Assembly: GCA_038049695.1 (NCBI GenBank)
Contig: CP142455.1
Span: forward strand, 25,457,501 to 25,521,500
DNA length: 64,000 bases
Reading direction: 5' to 3'
Source: Cinnamomum chago
Taxonomy: Eukaryota; Streptophyta; Magnoliopsida; Laurales; Lauraceae
Part shown: positions 35,449 to 48,530 of the stretch, piece by piece
Layout of the letters: the number at the start of each line of letters is the position of its first letter
Numbering within the stretch: the stretch's first letter is position 1
The notes under the pieces: model-generated
Database searches by the model: none
Told to the model about the DNA's origin: nothing
What the model saw: the letters and a program-made list of their open reading frames with translations, nothing else
Made by a program: the position numbers and the translations under genes

Positions 35449-36168
35449 GAGATTATTTTGATGCCTATATTGACGTTGTGGGCTTTTATAGAGCTGGAGA
35501 TGTCGATGTGCTTGGCCACCCCCTGATGGGAGAACAAATTGCGCACTTAGTAATGGAAGATGTGATATATCACAAGGGGTACTTACGAAGTCGGTAAGGG
35601 AGGAGCCCTTTACCGGATCCTCTTTGAAGATCGCTTATTCCCTATACGCTATATGCATACTTGTACCGGACATATTGACTGATAGAATGTTTGTGATCAC
35701 CAGAGACGTAGATGCCATTTTTAGAGACGAAAATGGCATCTATAGAGATGACCTGGGTGATAATTCTCCCCACAGAACTACCCATTTTGACATTTTCGCC
35801 GTCCCTTTTGAAGAAGAGGCACACGCTGGAACGTTTCCACCTTAGGCGACCGGGTACTGTTTTTGGGGTATAATTCTTCCATGATTGTCATGGCTCGACA
35901 TTTCCCGGGCTTGAAAGGAAATCACATATATTTTGCAGACAATATGTTGGAAAGATATTACGACAATCCATATGGATTACGACAATCCATATGGATGCCC
36001 CGATTCAGGTATTTTCAGTCTTGAGGATGGGACTGTTGAGCAACTTTTTATTGATCGATTTCATCCTATCCTGTCACCTCCTTAATGGATTGCAACCCCT
36101 CCTTATTCACATCATTAGAGAGATTTTTAAGGATAGAAGCTATGCTTGGAATGACAGTCAGTCCTGAA
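35449..36168 (+). pseudogene. 3' part of the disrupted F-box/DUF295-type gene
   Basis: After the Tat element the sequence matches the C-terminal half of the intact paralogue in shifting frames: GFYRAGDVDV, DVIYHKGYL, LTDRMFVITRDVDAIF, THFDIFAVPFEEE, then the equivalents of GNHIYF and CPDSGVFSLE. Stops and frameshifts are frequent, and a 19-bp tandem duplication (ATTACGACAATCCATATGG) lies at about 35955-35993. Decay continued after the split. Homology with the paralogue extends past the stop into the 3' flank. Confidence 0.87.
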
Positions 36169-37093
36169 ATTGTAATTAGGTTGTTGGAGGTGTACAGAGT
36201 TTAAGCACTACATTCAAATGCAAAAAGATTTGTGTTTTTTTTGTTTGACTTACTTTTTTCGTGGTCCATATGAATGTCCTTGATCTTGTTTGTTTCTTAT
36301 GCTTAGCCTAATTGGGAGTTTTTGCTTGTCAATTGTCTAACTAGTCTTCCTACTCTTTTGTTGTTTGTCCTTTTTTTTTTTAGTGCTCTATGATCCTAGT
36401 TTTTCATTTCTGGTTTGATTTGGTGGTTAATTATGGCCATCTAGAAGTGGAAAGCTACATGTGTGCATGATATACATTTTTATCAGTTAATACAATGCCT
36501 ATGCCTTTAGTTTGTCTTTTTTTTTTTTTCCCATTTTCATAGTTGAAAACATGATATGCATGTCTTAATGCACTTGCCTCTTGTTTTCTCTGTTTTCTCT
36601 GCTAAGCACTTCCATTATTATAGATGAAAACATGTTATACATGTCTTAATACACTTGCCTCTAGCTTTCTTTGTTAAGTGCTACTTGTCATAAAGTACAC
36701 ATGACAAAATTTGATTTCTTTTTTGGTTTGAAAGATAGAGAATTATATATTATCAAGTTTTTTTTTTTGGGTGGGGGCGGTTCCTAGTCTTAGGGTGGAT
36801 ATGCACTAACTACAGAGTTTATCAAGGTATTGTGGAAGTAAGAGCCACTTGCTACGGGTTTATATTATAATCCTCTACGTCAAATGACTGAAAGTAACTT
36901 CGGAAAGGTTTTTTCCCCCTCACTTCCTCTATCTATAACCTTTCCCATGTTCTTTCTCCACCATTTATAGTCGTATACAAGCCATCTCCATAACCATTAA
37001 TTAACAAAGTCCACAACATTACATCACAGCAAAAATATTCTCTATAACCAAAACAGATCAGTGCCATAATTATTAGTTACTCAATATAGGTAC
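36169..37093. other. 3' flank of the disrupted F-box gene, duplicated from or to 57.1-57.9 kb
   Basis: The stretch from about 36265 to 36565 aligns by eye with 57560-57895, downstream of the intact F-box gene (for example the CTTGATCTTGTTT and TAATTTTTCATTTC-like phrases in the same order). A second, imperfect tandem duplication at about 36540-36680 repeats GAAAACATG...CATGTCTTAAT...CACTTGCCTCT. No gene is present. Confidence 0.6.
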
Positions 37094-40000
37094 TGTCATA
37101 TCCTGGTCCCGAAATCACCCTGGCCTAGGGTAATCCCCGAGGTGTGTCACACGTACTCCCGTATATTGTACCTGTCTCGAGTCAAATACAACATACAAAG
37201 GAGAGAAAATCGACCATTCCACATGTGAGAACACATAACATTTCATATAGCAGAAGTCGTAATTCATTAATATAAGGTATCAAATTCCATCAAGTGCTAA
37301 TAAAACATTTAAGTTTGATACAAAAGAAATAAACAATATATATATTAAGTTACAAAAGATGTATCAATGAAAGGACTCTATACAACCACTATCAAAAGTA
37401 TAGTCCAAAAGAATTTCGTATAACCATATGAAAAGGATAGTCATACGAATTATGGTATCTACAAGTGTAGTTCGCACTCCGAGGAGATGGCTTCTAAACT
37501 GGCTCTGGTCCTGGCCACTCTTCTAGTCCTGACGGTATGTCCTGGGTGCTCTTCTCTCTCTCTCTTGGACCTCTTCAGGACCGGGAGATGCATCGGTGTC
37601 TGTGACATCAAATGTAGTATCTTAATACGACAATTGAGCAAGTATAAGCAAAATTAAGATTTCACATAATGTTTCAATTTGAATTTAAGACAAGTAAAGT
37701 CGTAGAGATCAAAGATAAGTATTAACTATGCAATTGTGCAATTTCGAATTTATCATGCTGGTGAATCAATTAATGAGAAAACATACTAATTTGGCTATTA
37801 CTTTAGCTCATCTTCTCAAAGAGAGCAAATCTAGTTGGGATGTCACCAGCTGCCCGGCCAAAGGCTGACTGGCTACTCGGTTCTGGAGTTCCGGTGCTCC
37901 AGGTGACTTACTGCAGTAGTCTCTAATAAATGAGCCAAGTGCTGGCCCCGTCGGCCGTCACAAGGTCAAAGCTAGGTAGTGCCGACTCAATCGAATCAAA
38001 CTAATCAAATAATAAGTGGATTCAAGTGAGTTGTAGTTCGAACTGTCTAAAATCAAATCATTTCAACTCATATATCACTATATACTCACTAATCCACATT
38101 GTAAATAAAGATTGGATCAATATACCATATTGGAAGGGAAATGGAGGAATTAGAGAAATTAAACCTCAAAGGATTCTTAATGAAGAAAGAAACTTAGTTG
38201 TTTATAATTAGTGATTTATCAATGAAGATGTAATCCAATATGAATGCAATAATTTAAGGAAGTAAGACATTTTACTAACCAATTCTAAACTAATTAATTT
38301 AGTCCTTCACCGTCCAATACAAGGTAAGTTTAGAAAAATCAACGTATTACTACTTTTGTTGATGTCACTATGTATGAGAGGTACATTGAGTTTCTAAACT
38401 AACCCTCATGGCATAGGGTTAGACTAATAAATATCCATTAGGCTAATTCATAAGGTTAAGGGTTCCATTTTAGGGTCATAATGTCTCAAAATTCCTAAAT
38501 TCCTATGGAAGTGAGGGTGAGCACCAATTCCATTAATGAAGGATCAAGGAGGGTTATTAGAGGGTAGAATATCATTACTCCTTCTAATTGGGTCAAAAAG
38601 GGTCCAACCTAGGAATTCTAGCCCAAGCAATGAAATAATAAATGGGCTTGTAATTCCCCATCTGCATATGCATTTAACTAATCCAAGCTTCTCTTAACTA
38701 CTTTAGAAAAAATAGGAATTCAATCTATGCCTTGAAATATTAAAATGGGCTTCAATTAGTGGTGAAAAGGGGCTGGAAATAGAGCCTAATATGGGCTGGA
38801 AAACAGCCCAGGAATGGGCCTGATATGGGTTGGAAAACAGCCCAGCAATTGAGTTAAAATTAACTTGAAATGGGTCTGAAACAGACCTGAAACCAGCCCG
38901 GAATCTGGGCCTGAAAAAGACTTGAAACCAGCCTAGAAGTTGGCCTGCAACCAACCCTTAAACAGCCCAGAATTTGGCCTGTAATCAGCCCTTAAACAGC
39001 CCTTAAACAACCTGAATTTGGCCTGCAATCAGCCCTTAAACAGCCCTGAATTTGGCCTGCAATCAGCCCTTAAACAGCCTTGAATTTGGCCTGCAATCAG
39101 CCCTTAAACAACCCTGAATTTGGCCTGCAATCAGCCCTTAAACAGCCTTGAATTTGGCCTGCAATCAGCCCTTAAACAGGGCCCAAGCCCACACACAACC
39201 CAGGCAGAGTTTCTGCACGCCAGTCCAAAACTGGTGCTGGTTCTGCACTCCTCCCTTTGCACCTACATACACATGCACTTCATGCATTTCTCCTTTGTTC
39301 ATGCATAACTAATCCACCACCCATTCCAACCAATCTACTCTTCACAATTTTCAAACAAACAAAAAAAAAAAAATCCAACCCAAGAGGCTAATCACAGTAA
39401 AAGAGAAAGAGAATAGGATTTAATACTCAATCAAAGAAGTAAACAACATGTATTCTTAATCAAAGCTTATACTTGCCTCAATTTAGGATTTCCAAAACTC
39501 TTATATTCTCTTGGTGTTCAAAATCCTAAAATCCCCAAAATAGATCAACCCTAGACACAAATATACATGGAAAACACATGAATATGAATGTATGTCTATC
39601 ATAAGGGTCTTTTGACTCAAATACAACTCAAAAATCCAAACAAGGAGAGTTTGAAGCCTACCTCTTGTATAATTCCGAATTTGAAAGAGTGGAATATGAG
39701 GGAAATGTTGTTCTTGCCAACAAGAAAAGAGGAAGATGAAGAAGATAAAGTAGAAGATGAAGACCTCCCCTTTTCTTCACTTGGAATGCTAAGGAGCTTG
39801 GAGGAATAGAGAGAAATTGAAAGGGAAGAAGAGAGAAAAGTTTTCTCACTCACTCTCTCCCAGTCAACATGCAGAACGAGTGAAATGAAATGAGTTGGGT
39901 GGTTGCAAGTGATAAAGATTGGAACTTTTGTAGAAAAGCCCATTAGTTTGGTATAATTTCAATTTAAGTCAAACGAGGGTCTATTTCCTCAACGAGTGCT

Positions 40001-40258
40001 CAAATGAAGTAAAGCTAAATACGAAAATCGACGTGCTCGACGAGATACACGCGATGACGCCAAAGTGACGAGAAAACAATGTAAAACGAGAAAATCTAAA
40101 TTTACGGAAAAGTCCTTGACTCAATCCAAATGAATCAATTCAACTCCACTCAACTAGTCAAAACTAAAGACTCAATTTAACTCGGTCTAAGAGACTAAGT
40201 TGAAGATTTACAACTAAACAAAAATTAATTAAACTAAATCTCCATTAATTACCACTAA
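37094..40258. mobile_element. Diverged LTR-like relic related to the gypsy LTRs at 2632 and 21075
   Basis: It starts TGTCATATCCTGGTCCCGAAAT, laid out like the young LTR start (TGTCACGACCCGG). The same landmarks follow in order: GGTAATCCCCG, ACTCCCGTA, GTACCTGTC, GGTGCTCCAGGTGACTTACTGCAGTA, GGTAGTGCC and TATACTTGCCTC. No internal coding region follows, so it is a solo LTR or relic of a sister family. The right end is uncertain and no convincing 5-bp target duplication was found near it. It contains the tandem array at 38938-39178. Confidence 0.65.
38938..39178. repeat. 34-bp tandem array
   Basis: The unit (GAATTTGGCCTGCAATCAG followed by CCCTTAAACAGCCCT) repeats about six to seven times with few changes. 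A looser version with AACCAGCC/GGAAATGGGC words precedes it from 38760. Units abut directly with no spacers. Confidence 0.88.
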
Positions 40259-41919
40259 ATCTCCTCCTCTCTTCGTTTTCTCCTTCTCTGTCCGATTTTG
40301 CCATCTCAAGTCTGCACATCGAGCACTGGATCCATCTGTCGTCAGAGCCTCTTGAGTCTGCTGGTCAGCTCAGCCATCACCCAGGTCAAGTACTAGCTCT
40401 GTTCTCTCCATAGACCTTTCAATCTGGCCATTTGCAAAATGGGTGAGTTTCCTCCTCTGATTTCCCCATCAGAAGATTGCTCTTTTCCCTTGGTTCGAAA
40501 AGGATTTCTTCTGTTTATTGGTGATCTCAATCCTAGATTCCTAGGTTTTTCTTACTTTAAGCATTTTCTGATTTGGTGCTGTTTTTACGTTTTTTTTTTT
40601 TTTTTTTTCATGACTTGCGTTTAGTTGTTTTTGGGTAGAGTTGGAAAGCTTTCATATTGAATGGTAGGTTGCATTTCTCTCTTGATTTTCTCATACAGAA
40701 CCCCAGTTCAACAAGGCGACACACACTCTCTCATTTTTTTTTTATTTTTTATTTTTTATTACTTTTGCCCAGTTGGAAATACGTTCTGGTTGTTGTAGTT
40801 TGAATGTTTTCTAGATACCCCACTTATTAAAACAGAAAAAAAAACTGCTTCTTGATCCTTGATATTTGCTTAGTTTCTTGAGATTGCTCTTACACTAATC
40901 GATAAAGTTTACATTTTAATTCGTGTTCTTTGTTATGGAACGTACATTTTTATATTTTTCTCATCTCATTTAAAAAAAAAATTTATCTTCTTTTTACCAT
41001 TCATGGAAGCAAGAAACCATGCCATGGCTTAGAGAAAAGAAATGATCTATGAATCACAGTTAAAGCTGAATTATGATACTTATAAGCAACGAATTTCTGA
41101 ATAAATCCCCTGCTATGTGTCAGATATATATATATATATAATATTTTTGCACATGTGGGTCTCAAATCTGGAAAAAAAGGGGTAGGCATTGGACCTAAGA
41201 AAGTGTGTTTTTTTTAATTGTTTCGACATGTTTTATTTTTATCCATTTCCCTTCACCACCTCGACTTGGGGATTTTAGAAAAAAAATTTTGTTTGGTTTT
41301 TTTGGTCCAATTTGTAACCCAGTTTGGTTTTTGTACACTACTATGGACTGTTGGGTATTAGGTCCAGGTTTATTTAACAAACTCATTTAGGTAAGTGTTT
41401 GGGATTGAAGATATGAAATCTCTTTTCGTTTCCAGGTGAGTAGATCTCCATCAAGCACAATGCAAGGTGAAAGGCAGAGGACTAGATCACCATCAGAAAG
41501 AGAAGCAGATCTCAACAACACAGGTACCCCACTTTCCCTCACACATACCTCTTGCTAGGTTGCAGCTTATTTCAGATTTGTTATTGCAAGTATGTTATTA
41601 TTAGGCGTATAATTTTTCTTCTAATCTCAATTACTTTTGCTACTCTATAGTTTCCACCTTTGTTATGCATGTTATCTACCTCAACTACCCATAATTAGCC
41701 CTCATGAAATATTTTTAAATTGTTACAATAAGCAAGTCTCACAAATTATCACAATTCTCATATTGTTTTTCAAGTACTTTTTTTTTGGTGAAATGATTCT
41801 ATTTGAATAAAATAGTGCATGTCTATGTAAACAAATATGCTTTAAATATAATATGATATTTGAATGCTTTTGACATTGAAGGTTTTATTTGAAAACGTCG
41901 TAAAGTATATTTCAAAAGT

Positions 41920-43454
41920 GTGTCTCCAAGCAAGGAGTGGATGAAGGCACCAAGGTTTTCTTCTGACTGCTTGGAAGGGGTTGAATCATTCCCTGAGTTC
42001 ATAAGAGCTAATGCACCTAGATTAGGGGAAGAGGATTGGTATTGTTGCCCTTGTGTAAAATGTCCTAATGTGGTAGGAAGGACAGTAAGAGATATTTGTA
42101 CACATTTAATATGTGTTGGCATAGATAAGTCTTACACGACATGGATCCATCATGGAGAAATCCATCTCCAAAGTAGTTATGACGTAGGGGCAAGCAGTAG
42201 AAATGATGATGCGCGCAATGGCGTGGTTGATATGGCGAACAGCTTTTTTGGGCTTTATTGTGATGAGGATGACGCACAAGCTCATGTGGGGGGAAGTCAG
42301 ACTCAAGGTATTCATGAAGATAATCATCAAGAAGATGCTGAAGCTCAAGAGTATTCAACGGAAAATATTCGGTACAAGGAGTTGATGGAGGATGTGATAC
42401 AACCGTTGTATCCATCGTGTCAAATTGATGGTACGAAATTATCAGTGACTGTTGAGTTGCTGAGCATGAAAAATAAACATTGGTGGTCTACTATGTGTTT
42501 CACGGAGTTATTAAAAATTTTTAAAAGAATCCTCCCAAGTGATTTCACTTTGCCAGATAGCACATATGCTGCCAAGAAGATGATTGGTTCAGTGCGTATG
42601 GACTGCAACATTATCCATGCATGCCCTAACAATTGCATACTATACTAGAGAGAGCATGAAAATAGGGAAAATTGTCCTACATATGGTGAAAGCAAATGGA
42701 AACCAAATCCGACAGGGAAACGTGTGCCTTGGAAAAAGTTAAGATACATTCCATTAGCACCAAGGTTTCAAAGATTGTGTAGTGTCACGTGGATTGCGGA
42801 GAGTATGACATGGCATGCAAATGCGAGCTCAGTACAAAACCAATCAATTATGCGTCATCTAGTGGATTCTTCTTGTTGGGAACAAGTAAATCATAGATGG
42901 TCTAACTTTGCCAGTGAGGCACGTAATATTCGATTGGGGCTAGCAATAGATGGATTCAATCCTTTTGGAAATAATAACAATGCCTATAGTTGTTGGCCTG
43001 TTATGATTGTTCCATATAATCTTCCTCCATCCCTTTGCATGTGTAAGGAGTTTACAATGCTAACATTATTGATTCTCGGAAAGAAAGGTCCAAGGCATGA
43101 CATTGGTTCTATTTGCAGTCATTGGTTACAGAGCTAAATGAATTCTGGTCTACTCGAATCATAATTTATAACTCTTACAAAAAGAGTATGTTCACAATGA
43201 AAGCAATTCTGCTGTGGGGTATACATGATTTTCCAGCATATTGCCATTTATTGGGTTGTAAGACTGCATGCAAGTATTGTTGTCATGTGTGTAACGAAGG
43301 GATATAGTCAGAATGGCTACAACATGGAAAAAAGTTAGCATACATGGGGACTAGAAGATTTTCACTAAGTACTCATCCTTTCAATAACCAAATATCATAA
43401 TTTAATGTGAATAAAGAACATAGGAAGCATCCTAAGCGTTTGAGTGGTTCTAAA
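41920..43454 (+). pseudogene. CACTA TNP2-type transposase, 5' part
   Basis: The first part matches the transposase-associated domain: KEWMKAPRFSSDCLEGVESF, CCPCVKCPN and YTTWIHHGE. The Tnp2 domain follows: LKIFKRILPSDFTLPDS, a TAG at 42646 where Trp is usual, then CPTYGESKWKPN, RFQRLCSVTWIAESMTWHA and RLGLAIDGFNPFGNNNNAYS. A frameshift near 43110 leads to LVTELNEFW, FTMKAILLWGIHDFPAY and CHVCNEG. The match continues through RKHPKRLSGS up to the copia insertion at 43454. No single ATG-initiated frame covers it; the upstream start is unresolved. Confidence 0.88.
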
Positions 43455-43752
43455 TGTAACGAATAAGCCAGAGGAAATATCACTCATAAAACAAGACTGA
43501 ATAGAATTATATTCGATGATCTCCTTGAGGATTCACCATTGTAATTTATAGATCAGAGATGCCCAATTTGGGCTACAATTACAATCAATCAAATCTCCTA
43601 TTTTAGTATGTATTGCTGTACAAGTCTGACTAGTATCAATCAATCAAATCTCCTATTTTAGTATGTATTGCTGTACAAGTTTATAACATAATGGGCTTTG
43701 CAGATGGGTCATGGATGGGCCAAACTTATATTATAATGGGCTTGCGTTAACA
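43455..43752 (-). repeat. 3' LTR of the copia element
   Basis: 298 bp. It contains an internal direct duplication of CAATCAATCAAATCTCC followed by TATTTTAGTATGTATTGC, present in both LTRs. Confidence 0.95.
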
Positions 43753-43764
43753 CCCCCCCTCAAA
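43753..43764 (-). other. Polypurine tract of the copia element
   Basis: The minus strand reads TTTGAGGGGGGG directly before the 3' LTR. Confidence 0.85.
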
Positions 43765-46700
43765 TTGATGCGGGAGAATCAGTAAGCATCAATTTGCCGG
43801 ACAAGAATTGATGACGTGGGCGAGGAAGTCCCTTCGTGAAGATGTCCGCAATCTGGAAGCCAGAGGAAATGAACGGTAGGGAAATGACATCCCGTAGATA
43901 TTCATCACGAATGAAATGACAATCAACTTCGATGTGCTTAGTCCGTTCATGAAAAACTGGATTTTCTGTAATACGAATAGCACTAGTGTTGTCAGCATGG
44001 AGAGGCGTAGGTGAGCTTTGTGGAAAACCGAGATCTGAGAGTAGCCCGCGAAGCCAAAGTATTTCAGCACAAGCAGCAGACATGGCGCGATATTCGGCTT
44101 CTGTGGAAGATCTTGAAACCTTATCTTGTTTCTTACATTTCCAGGGTATCAACGCATCGCCAAGATACATACACCACCCAGTTGTGGACCGACGGGTGTC
44201 AGGACAACCTGCCCAATCAGCATCGGAGAAAGCCGGCAGGGAAAAATAGACCACGAGTACTCGTACCAAGAAGGTAACGAATAATTCATCGGACAGCCGC
44301 CAAATGAAGATGCCTTGGTTGAGTCATATACTGGCTGACCATGTTAACAGCAAAGGAAATATCGGGGCTGGTATGAGTTAAGTAGATCAAGCTACCAACC
44401 AATTGCCTATAGAGTGTGGCATCGGGAAGGAGATCCCCGCTATCCTTTGAGAGCTTCAAATTCACTTCAAGAGGAGTATCAACTGGAGTTGATTGTTGGA
44501 GTCCTGCTAGTTCAATGAGGTCTAGAGCATATTTGTGTTGGTGCAAGATGATCCCTTTTTCTGTTTGATGCACTTCAAGACCTAAGAAGTAGGTTAAGGG
44601 ACCCAAGTCTTTCATATGGAATGATTGATGCAATGAGGATTGAAGCTTCGATATCATTGCGGAATCCGTCCCAGTAATAATGATGTCGTCAACATAAACA
44701 AGAAGAATAGTGATACCACTTGGAGACTTATGCAAAAACAGTGATGGATCATACGGACTCTGCTGGAAGTCTAACGTAAGCAAGGCATCCCGAAATTTTT
44801 CAAACCAAGCGCGAGGAGCCTGTTTAAGGCCATAGAGGGAACGCTTGAGTTTAGCCACATCTGAACTACTGGAAGAGGAACACCCGGTAGGAAGGCGCAT
44901 ATAAACGTCTTCTTTAAGATCACCATGAAGAAATGCATTCTTTACATCTAACTGAAGAATGGGCCAAGCTTGAGATGCTGCAATGACAATAATCATCCGG
45001 ACAGTAGTCATCTTTGCAACTGGAGCAAATGTTTCATCATAGTCGATGCCATATTCTTGGCGATTACCAAGAGCGACCAGACGAGCTTTGTATCGATCTA
45101 GCGAGCCATCAGATTTCAGTTTAACCGAATAAACCCATTTACACCCAATAGGTCGAACTGTAGGTGGGCAGGTAACCACATCCCATGTATGATTATTCTG
45201 TAGAGCTTCTAATTCCTCGGACATAGCTTTCCGCCAACATTCATGCTTCACAGCTTGAGAATAGGAAGTGGGAATGTTAACAGATGATAGAGTGGCAAGA
45301 AAAGATGAAGGAGAATACCCATATCTATCAGGAGGCCGAGATACACGTGTGGAGCGTCGAAGAGTGGGCATCATAGTAAGGGCTGGTGGAGTGGCTAGGG
45401 GAGGTGGATCAGGTGCCAGATCAGGTGTCTCTTGAAGGGGTTGTATTGTAGCAGGGAGTGGTTCCGTTCGTCGCCGATATACAATTCCAGGTTTGAACCT
45501 TTCAACAGAAGATGAAGAAGTGTCGGATGAAAAAGGTGGTAATCTAGTCATGGTGATAGGAGTGGAGGAATCAGGGGTTTGAGAAAAAAAATATAAATTT
45601 TCAAAAAACACAACATGTCGGGAAACACGAGTTCTTTTGGTAGATGGATCATAACAAACAAATCCTTTTTGATGAGTTGCGTAACCAAAAAAAACACATC
45701 TGGTAGCTTGCGCAGACAATTTCGTCCTTTCAAAAGGAGGAAGATGAACAAAATAAACACATCCGAAAGGACGAAGATGTGTATATGTAGGATGAGAGTT
45801 AAAAAGACGGAAATATGGGGACTGATTTTGAAGTTTGGAAGACGGAAGCCGATTAATAAGATGAGCAGAAGTGGAGAGAGCTTCTGGCCAGAATCTAGGG
45901 GGAACAGAGGATTCAAGTAGCAGGCAACGAACCATGTCAAGTAAATGGCGATTCTTCCGCTCAGCAATGCCATTTTGCTGTGGAGTATGAGGACAGGTTC
46001 GTTGTGAGATAATTCCCTTTTGTTGGAGAAATTCTTGAAAGCTGTTTGACACATGTTCTCCACCTGAATCAGATCGGAGAATCTTTATGCAAGTGGAGAA
46101 TTGTGTTTCAACATAGGCCAGGAATTTTTTAAAAATCTCAAACACCTCTGATTTAGCCCTTAAAAAATAAACCCAAGTGAATCTGCTATGATCATCGATG
46201 AATGTGACAAAGTATTTAAAGTGAGAATGAGAAATAACTGGTGTTATACCCCAAACGTCACTATGAATCAAATCAAAACATTTTTCGGATATAGAGGTAT
46301 GCACAGGAAATGGAAGGGCTTTACTTTTTCCTAATTTGCAAACAGAACAATCGATATTCACATCAGAAGTAGAAAACTGCATTTTATTAATCAAACCAGA
46401 ATTTTTCAAAGATAACAATATGTTCGAATTAGGATGTCCTAATTTTTTGTGCCACAGATGCACATTATTTTGAAGAACACATGAAAAAGCTGAAGTAGAT
46501 TCATCCCTAGGTTGCATAGGCAGACTAAGCGGAAACAACCGGCCGCACTTAGGCCCCTTCGCGATCACCTGTCCCGTCCCCTGATCCTGTACAACACAAC
46601 CAGAAGAAGAGAATGACACATTACAATGATTATCTACGAGTTGTCCAACAGATAACAAATTTGTAGAGAGGCCAGGTGAAAGAAAAACATGATTCAAAGG

Positions 46701-47909
46701 CAATTTGTGTGGAATATCTCCTATGGCAGTGATAGGTAAATGACCCCCATTTGCAATTTGAACTTGGAGTTTCCCATCATATGATTGAATATGAGACATG
46801 AGTCTGGAAGAGGAAGTCATATGATTTGATGCTCCAGAATCAAAATACCAAATGGAAGGAGATGGAGAGGTCTTACCTGAGAGGCCCAAGGAGGAAAATG
46901 CTTGGAGAATCATTTGTTGAATCATTTCAGGGTTGATAGAAGGGCTGGGTGCAAATTGCTGTGAAGACATAGACGGAGAAGCAGGTGCCACAGAGTGAGA
47001 ATCTGAAGAAGCAATGGCAGAATAAGCACGCGAAGTTCGATTTTCTGGTCGTTTCCTGCATTCAGAAATGATATGTCCGCTAGCTTTGCAGTAGTTACAA
47101 ACTTTTCTTCTGCACTGAGAAGAATAATGTCCATACTCCTTACAAGTGAAGCATTGAATCTTGCTCAAATCCTGGGTTAAAGTGTCGCGTCTGGGGGGTT
47201 TCCCTTTGGCTACATAAGCAACTTCAGTGGGACCAGTGGATGATTGTTGGGATAGTTGATGCTGAGTGAATATCCGTTGTTCTTCGCGGAGCACTTCATT
47301 GAGACATGTCTCCAAAGAGGGAGATGGATGCCGACTCATAAGATTGGAGCGAACATTTTCAAATTCAGGCCGAAGTTTCATTAAAAATTGATCTCTTTGA
47401 GTAATTTTGTGAACTTCCTGAATACCTGAGAGAGTTTCTCCGGTGATCGTGGCATAGGCAATATCCGTGTATTCAGTCCAAAGAGAAAAGAAGCCGGAGT
47501 AATACTCTTGGACAGCCATCTGTCCTTGAGAATATTGAGCAATGTCATGTTCTAATTGGAACCGACGGGCTGAATTCTCTTGGTGATATATGCGTTTCAG
47601 ATATCCCCACATATCTTGAGCAGTTTTATAGGGCTTAAGATGTAGGAAAAATTGGGGTTCCACTGCGCCCAACATCCAGCTCATAATTTGTGCTTCTTTG
47701 GTTTCCCAATCTTCCAATTTTTCATTTCCAGTTGGTTTTTGTATAGAACCAGAAATGTGGCCCCATAATTTTTTGCCTTTCAGATATAACTCAAATTGAT
47801 AGGCCCAAGCAGAATAGTTTTTCCCATTGAATTTGATCAATTGCATTTCATTCTTGTCCATTTGCAACCCACAATAGTAACAGACAGATGACAGTAAAGG
47901 CACAAACAA
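43760..47909 (-). pseudogene. Copia Gag-Pol polyprotein with a single nonsense codon
   Basis: The minus-strand frame is open from 47909 to a TGA at 44286-44288 and reopens in the same frame to 43760, about 1382 codons in all; MDKNEMQLIKFNGKNYSAW is the likely Gag start. Order: Gag; two zinc knuckles CFTCKEYGHYSSQC and CNYCKASGHIISEC; protease WYFDSGASNHM; GAG-pre-integrase WHKKLGHPN and CSVCKLGKSKA; integrase core (HSDVWG, FIDDHSRFTW, LRSDSGGEH, PQQNGIAERKNRH); RT with QLDVKNAFLHG and LLVYVDDIIITG; RNase H with FSDADWAGCPDTRRST and SSTEAEYRAM. The TGA falls in LAAVR-stop-IIRYLLGT, where a second Arg is normal. CGA to TGA is a single C-to-T change at a CpG, consistent with deamination of a methylated site. 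Otherwise all catalytic motifs are present. Confidence 0.94.
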
Positions 47910-48517
47910 AGTGAGCAGTAACCAGACAGCAACAAAAAAACAGCTCAGATTAATTGTAGATCATGCAGAAAGTGTTGATTAAAGGAGACAGCAACACCAG
48001 AGAACCAAGAACAGCCCAGAAATTGTTCTGACTCAACAGATCACAACAGATCTCAGATCTGTAGAAAAATACACACAAATTTGGTCCAGGCGACCAAAAT
48101 TTTCTGCATAAAACAGTAGGTGGGGCCCACTGGAGATTCAATATACCAGATCAGGGTGATCAGATAGATACTCCACAAAAATTTCGAACCAACACAGCAC
48201 AGATTGCAGCAATCGGATACTTATGCTCAAAGATTGACGGATTTGATGAAATGATTTTGCAGAGACTGGTAAACCCAAACAGTGATAAAAAAAACCTACC
48301 TCTGATTCTTCAAAAATTCTGAAAAAATAGCCAAAAAATCCCAGAATGTCAGACGACCAGCACTGTGGTAACCTTCTGATCAGATCTGATCTGTTAATGA
48401 TGGCAGCTTGTCGTCGTGTAGGTCTCGTTCAAACCAGTCGACAGAGGAGAAACTCTCCTTGAGAATTTTAAACGAGAGAGATTAGATGGCTCTTAATCTC
48501 TCTATTGCACCAAGGTT

Positions 48518-48530
48518 GGCTCTGATACCA
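48518..48530 (-). other. Primer-binding site of the copia element, tRNA-iMet type
   Basis: The minus strand reads TGGTATCAGAGCC directly abutting the 5' LTR, complementary to initiator methionine tRNA. Confidence 0.93.

Noticed and set aside
38938-39178. Tandem array as a CRISPR-like structure
   Set aside because: Units abut without spacers, and the context is a plant LTR relic.
41523-41527. GGTAC as the right target duplication of the 37094 LTR relic
   Set aside because: It matches the five bases before 37094 and follows CA, but would make a 4.4-kb LTR including CACTA leader-like sequence; a chance match is likelier.
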